A stretch of DNA of 64,000 nt from CAVQCT01 sp964520865 (GTDB taxonomy: Bacteria; Zixibacteria; MSB-5A5; GN15; FEB-12): assembly GCA_964520865.1 (NCBI GenBank), contig CAZFOY010000010.1:1-64000 (forward strand), in the 5' to 3' direction. Below, piece by piece: positions 60,665 through 64,000 of the stretch. A model generated the notes under the pieces. It was not told where the DNA came from and made no database searches. It saw nothing but the letters and a program-made list of their open reading frames with translations. Numbering within the stretch: the first letter of the stretch is position 1; every line of letters begins with the position of its first letter. The position numbers were made by a program, and so were the translations under genes.

Positions 60665-61396
60665 CTATTCGGTGGCAGGCGCGGGCTTTAGTAAGCGGAT
60701 CATCTCTTCGAGCGCCCGTTCATACCCGAGCAGAATCGACCGGGCCCCGATCGCGTGTCCCACAATGAACTCGCTGATATTGCCCAGTTCGACCAGCGGA
60801 AGAATGTTCTTGTAAGTAACGCCTCGTCCGCCGAGGACGCGCAAATTTACCTTCGCTGCGATATTCGCGGCGTGATCGATCCGATCAAGTTCGTGCTGGG
60901 CTTCTTCAAAAGTCCTGGCCTCTGTAAATCCGGCACAGTTGATGAGCACAGCTGATGCTCCCGCTCGCGATGCCCCCTTAATCTCGTCCGGATCAGGCTC
61001 CACGAAAAATCCGGCTTCGACTCCGAGTCCGACCAGCCGCGAGGCTATGGCGCCAAAGTCGACCGGTGTGGAGTTAAAGTTGATGGTAGTCGAGGGAACA
61101 TCGCTGTCGGCATGATCGGCCACGAAGATGACAAGATGAGGTTTGATTTCCAGAACTTTCTCGATCAGATCATCGACCGGCGGAATCTCCACAACCAGTT
61201 TCGTCTTTACGATTCCCTTGAGAATATACAGATCGCGTTCCCGAATGAATCTTCGGTCCCGGCGCATTTGCACCGCTACACCCGCAGCACCGTACAACTC
61301 CGCCAGCACGGCCGCCTGGGCGGGGTCCGGTTCATTGAGACGGCGCATCTCCCGCAGCACGGCAAACAGATCAAGATTGACTATCAACGAAGACAC
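60665..61396 (-). CDS. PdxJ-like protein lacking key catalytic residues
   Basis: Protein of 243 residues aligning over its whole length with pyridoxine 5'-phosphate synthase PdxJ: LIVNLDLFAVLREMR, EPDPAQAAVLAELYGAAG, RDRRFIRERDLYIL, FFVEPDPDEIKGASRAGA, GRGVTYKNILPL and FIVGHAIGARSI. Residues known as catalytic in E. coli PdxJ are changed: the base His45 is Gln43 (VQMRRD for VHLRED) and His193 is Arg191 (GGRG for AGHG); Glu72 is kept as Glu70. The VPE...TTEGG segment is replaced. It probably has the fold and phosphate site but not the usual reaction. It sits between rsmA and rluD; in proteobacteria pdxA and rsmA are neighbours. Confidence 0.8.
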   Translation of the reverse strand: MSSLIVNLDLFAVLREMRRLNEPDPAQAAVLAELYGAAGVAVQMRRDRRFIRERDLYILKGIVKTKLVVEIPPVDDLIEKVLEIKPHLVIFVADHADSDVPSTTINFNSTPVDFGAIASRLVGLGVEAGFFVEPDPDEIKGASRAGASAVLINCAGFTEARTFEEAQHELDRIDHAANIAAKVNLRVLGGRGVTYKNILPLVELGNISEFIVGHAIGARSILLGYERALEEMIRLLKPAPATE

Positions 61397-61433
61397 TTGA
61401 GGCTCCTTGTTCTTTATCGCATCCAGATTGCTA

Positions 61434-62228
61434 TTACGAGAGTATCTTACGAGCCGTCAACTCATTAGTCAATTCCAAAAACATCTCGGTGCTCACCTGC
61501 TCGGCGCGAACCCGACTATCCAGTCCCAGAAATGTCAGGATTTCAGTCAACTGCTCAGCTTCAGGTACGATGGATGGCACCAAATTGTTCAGCAGTGTCT
61601 TCCGCCGAAAGGTGAACGACTGCCGAACAACTTTTTCGAACAGATCGTAAGAGCGAATATCCGGTGGCGATTTCGGGGCGAGAATGACAACGGTTGAAGT
61701 AACTTTGGGCCTCGGCACGAAATGATCAGGGGAAATATCGAAACACACTCTGATATCAAAGTAGAGTTGTGTGAAGATGGCGAGCGAGGACCAGTCTTTA
61801 TGGCCGGGGGACGAAGCCAATCGAAGCGCAACTTCCTTCTGCAGCATGTATGTTGCAGACGTGATGTTGTCGTGATGTCGTACCGTCCAGTCGATTACCG
61901 GAGAGCTGATATTATATGGAAGATTCCCGACAAGTTTGAACGGGGCAAAGTCCGGTTCGTATTCGAGAAAGTCACCCTGGATTACCGCGACGTTAGGATG
62001 ATCCTCGAGCAGTACCTTAAGGTATGGGATCAGATCCCGATCGTATTCGACAGCGGTTACTTTCGCCCCCGATTCGGCCAGACTGAGAGTGATTGCGCCC
62101 CGACCGGGACCGATTTCGATGATCCGTTCGCCTCTCTGCGGATTGATCACCTCGACCAGCTTTCGGATTGTGCCCACCGACTTGATAAAATTCTGACCGA
62201 GCCGCTTTTTGGCGTAGTACCGGGGCAC
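61434..62228 (-). CDS. rsmA: 16S rRNA (adenine-1518/1519-N6)-dimethyltransferase
   Basis: KsgA methyltransferase of 264 residues modifying the last stem-loop of 16S rRNA. It begins YYAKKRLGQNFIKS, has SAM-binding IEIGPGRGAITLSLAE, the catalytic NLPYNISSPVIDW and VPRPKVTSTVVIL. It starts two bases after the tatD-family stop and lies 37 bases before the PdxJ-like gene. Confidence 0.97.
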   Translation of the reverse strand: MPRYYAKKRLGQNFIKSVGTIRKLVEVINPQRGERIIEIGPGRGAITLSLAESGAKVTAVEYDRDLIPYLKVLLEDHPNVAVIQGDFLEYEPDFAPFKLVGNLPYNISSPVIDWTVRHHDNITSATYMLQKEVALRLASSPGHKDWSSLAIFTQLYFDIRVCFDISPDHFVPRPKVTSTVVILAPKSPPDIRSYDLFEKVVRQSFTFRRKTLLNNLVPSIVPEAEQLTEILTFLGLDSRVRAEQVSTEMFLELTNELTARKILS

Positions 62229-62230
62229 GC

Positions 62231-63007
62231 TTAATCTCCGAAAGTCTCGACCAGCCCGTACAACTTGCGGCAGGTACGATCGACAATCTTCTCGATTTCT
62301 GCCCGTCTGACCGACCGAATCTCGGCAAGTTTCTCGTAAACGAAAGCGACCAGTTCCGGGCGGTTTGGTTTGCCTCGAAAGGGTACCGGCGTAAGATACG
62401 GCGAGTCGGTTTCAAGCAACATTTTTTCCAGCGGAGCTTCGGCCGCAAGACGGCTCATGCCCGAATTTTTGTACGTGATAATCCCATTGACCGAAATGTG
62501 GAAGCCGAGCGCAAACACGCGCTCCGCATCTCGCATGTCTCCCTGAAAGCAATGAAATATCCCACCGTTGAGATTCGGCGCGTATTCTTTGACAATGTTA
62601 ATTGTATCTTCGAACGAATCGCGGGTGTGAATGACGACAGGGAGTTGCTTCTCTACGGCGAACCCGAGCTGCCTCACGAACGCTTTCTTCTGCATTTCGC
62701 GCGGCGACAGGTCACGATAATAGTCCAGTCCGATTTCACCGATCGCGACTACTTTGTTTCGATTCGCCAGCTCTTTCAATTCGGAAAACGATGAATCAGT
62801 CAGCGTTCGTGCATCGTGCGGATGCACCCCGACCGTTGCGTATACCCCGGCAAACCTGGAGGCAAGTTCTACCGACTCACGCGATGAGTCCAGGTCCGTT
62901 CCGATATTGACAATCGTGTGCACGCCGGCGTTGGCTGCCGCGGCCACGAGTTCATCGACACTTCCGCTGTTCTTGATAAAATTGAGGTGACAGTGAGAAT
63001 CGATCAT
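62231..63007 (-). CDS. TatD-family metal-dependent hydrolase
   Basis: TIM-barrel hydrolase/DNase of 258 residues. Metal ligands are visible in MIDSHCHLNF (HxH), VAIGEIGLDYYRD (Glu), VVIHTRDS (His), GGIFHCFQGD (His) and LLETDSPYLTP (Asp). The ATG overlaps the metG stop as TAATG. The order metG-tatD-rsmA is common in bacteria. TatD-type proteins act as 3'-5' exonucleases in DNA repair and D-Tyr-tRNA-like quality control; the exact substrate is not determined here. Confidence 0.95.
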   Translation of the reverse strand: MIDSHCHLNFIKNSGSVDELVAAAANAGVHTIVNIGTDLDSSRESVELASRFAGVYATVGVHPHDARTLTDSSFSELKELANRNKVVAIGEIGLDYYRDLSPREMQKKAFVRQLGFAVEKQLPVVIHTRDSFEDTINIVKEYAPNLNGGIFHCFQGDMRDAERVFALGFHISVNGIITYKNSGMSRLAAEAPLEKMLLETDSPYLTPVPFRGKPNRPELVAFVYEKLAEIRSVRRAEIEKIVDRTCRKLYGLVETFGD

Positions 63008-64000
63008 TAACTGATCCTGGCTCCCGCCTCGAGATCCTCGTGCGGCGTGACCAGGGTGAGTTTTTTTCCTTTTTTCGCTGCCAGCAACATGCCGTTCGAC
63101 TCGATCCCCCGGATCACCGCCGGTTTCAGGTTGGCGACAACTATGATCTTCATACCGACTATCCGCTCGGGGGAATAGTATTCGGCCACTCCGGCAACGA
63201 TCTGGCGCTTCTCATCCCCCAGGCTTATCTGGAGCTTGAGCAATTTGTCCGCTCCCTGCACTTTCTCGGCCGCCAGGACCTCGGCGACCCTGAGCTGCAC
63301 TTTGGCGAATTCGGAAATGTCGAGCAATCCATCGGGCGAAGTCGACTTTGCTTCGGTTTCGGCAGGTTTCTCTTTTTGCGGTTTGAGGCGAGGGAAAATA
63401 CCCTCGTCGATCGTCACCGCACTTCCCGGTTCAAGTTCAAAGAACTTTCTGGCACTATCCAGATTGAGCGTCGCATCATCGAGGGCGAATACTTTCCGCA
63501 CCTCGCGCATTTTATTCGGCATGACCGGGAAGAGGACAATCGAGACTATTCTGATGATCTCCGCGCAGGCGTAGAGAATCCCGCCCATCTCTTCAGTCTT
63601 CCCTTCCTTAGCAAGCATCCACGGAGCTTTGTCATTGAAGAATTTGTTCGCCGACCGTACCAAGGCGAGGGCGTCGCCGATGGCATTGCCGATCTGATAA
63701 TTCTTCACATGCCCGTAGGCCTGACCCGGCAGCGCCTCAGCCTGCTCCATCAATGCCTGCAGTCCTTCAATCTGTTTCACGGGCGCCGGCAGCTTGCCGT
63801 CGAAATTACTTACGATCATCTTGGCGACTCGCGAGACCAGATTGCCGAGATCGTTGGCAAGATCCGAATTGTACTGGGTGATAAACCTCTTTGCCTGAAT
63901 ATCCCCGTCGATCCCGAACGGATATTGCGTCAGCAGTAGATATCGTGTCCCGTCCGGTCCGAACTCTTTGACCATGTCGTTGGGATCGATCATGTTCCCC
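63007..64000 (-). CDS. metG: methionyl-tRNA synthetase, C-terminal part (cut by window end)
   Basis: Only the last about 331 codons are in the window; the gene continues beyond 64000. The visible part begins GNMIDPNDMVKEFGPDGTRYLLL, the segment just after the KMSKS loop, followed by the anticodon-binding helical domain (NDLGNLVSRVAKMI, KAPWMLAKEG) and, after a linker with KPQKEKPAETEAK, a C-terminal tRNA-binding domain (DISEFAKVQLRVAEVLAAEKV, IVVANLKPAVIRGIESNGMLLAA), as in dimeric MetRS. It starts the run metG-tatD-rsmA. Confidence 0.96.
   Translation of the reverse strand, partial: GNMIDPNDMVKEFGPDGTRYLLLTQYPFGIDGDIQAKRFITQYNSDLANDLGNLVSRVAKMIVSNFDGKLPAPVKQIEGLQALMEQAEALPGQAYGHVKNYQIGNAIGDALALVRSANKFFNDKAPWMLAKEGKTEEMGGILYACAEIIRIVSIVLFPVMPNKMREVRKVFALDDATLNLDSARKFFELEPGSAVTIDEGIFPRLKPQKEKPAETEAKSTSPDGLLDISEFAKVQLRVAEVLAAEKVQGADKLLKLQISLGDEKRQIVAGVAEYYSPERIVGMKIIVVANLKPAVIRGIESNGMLLAAKKGKKLTLVTPHEDLEAGARIS

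Overview
This 64 kb window comes from a Gram-negative bacterium with moderately GC-rich DNA. It carries an apolipoprotein N-acyltransferase, a lipoprotein and several exported beta-barrel-like proteins, and its MurE has the meso-DAP signature DNPR. Several features point to the FCB assemblage outside classical Bacteroidota, for example a Zixibacteria-like candidate lineage: a PorX/PorY-type signalling pair, two exported proteins with type IX secretion (T9SS)-style C-terminal domains, a gingipain-family peptidase and a two-component-propeller protein. The lineage call is inference from gene content; no phylogeny was run.

Layout. 1-3.5 kb: partial tRNA-Met, a repeat-rich spacer, lipoamide dehydrogenase (lpdA, apparently starting at AUA), a lipoprotein and a small outer-membrane protein. 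3.8-7.7 kb, plus strand: a polyamine operon of HTH-cupin regulator, speD, an ornithine decarboxylase-type enzyme, a speE-like aminopropyltransferase and a class I glutamine amidotransferase, behind a promoter with two tandem 13-bp operator-like sites. 8-15 kb: beta-barrel-like protein, mazG, valS, a CPA2 antiporter and a degenerate GGDEF protein. 15.4-28.3 kb, minus strand: a tightly packed run serS-porY-porX-tsaE-tsaB-rimI-accD-folC followed by two soluble histidine kinases and an NtrC-type regulator, with a good sigma-70 promoter in front of serS. 28.5-29.7 kb: rpmB (plus) and a solitary short flagellin. 30-46.4 kb, minus strand: a complete-looking division and cell wall (dcw) cluster mraZ-rsmH-ftsL-ftsI-murE-murF-mraY-murD-ftsW-murG-murC-ftsQ-ftsA-ftsZ without murB or ddl, with a phased array of TGG boxes in front of mraZ. 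46.8-49.1 kb, plus strand: a secreted C25 peptidase. 49.1-64 kb, minus strand: metG (cut by the window end)-tatD-rsmA-a PdxJ-like protein lacking key residues-rluD-a SagB-type oxidoreductase-purM-gpmI-lnt-propeller protein-FemAB-like transferase-two glycosyltransferases.

How the genes fit together. The window is mainly housekeeping (translation, tRNA modification, peptidoglycan synthesis, fatty acid and folate metabolism, glycolysis, purines) with cell-surface functions mixed in. PorXY could control a T9SS-like export route whose candidate cargo in this window is the C25 peptidase and the propeller protein. Neighbouring glycosyltransferases and a FemAB-like transferase could decorate the surface. 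No T9SS structural gene is visible here.

The points most worth a second look are: two genes (lpdA and murE) whose conserved N-termini can only be reached from AUA or AUC start codons placed at ideal distance from Shine-Dalgarno sites; the tandem operators of the polyamine operon; the MraZ-box array; the PdxJ-like protein without catalytic histidines; PorXY inside a housekeeping operon; and a dispersed 28-bp palindromic repeat with compensatory base changes.
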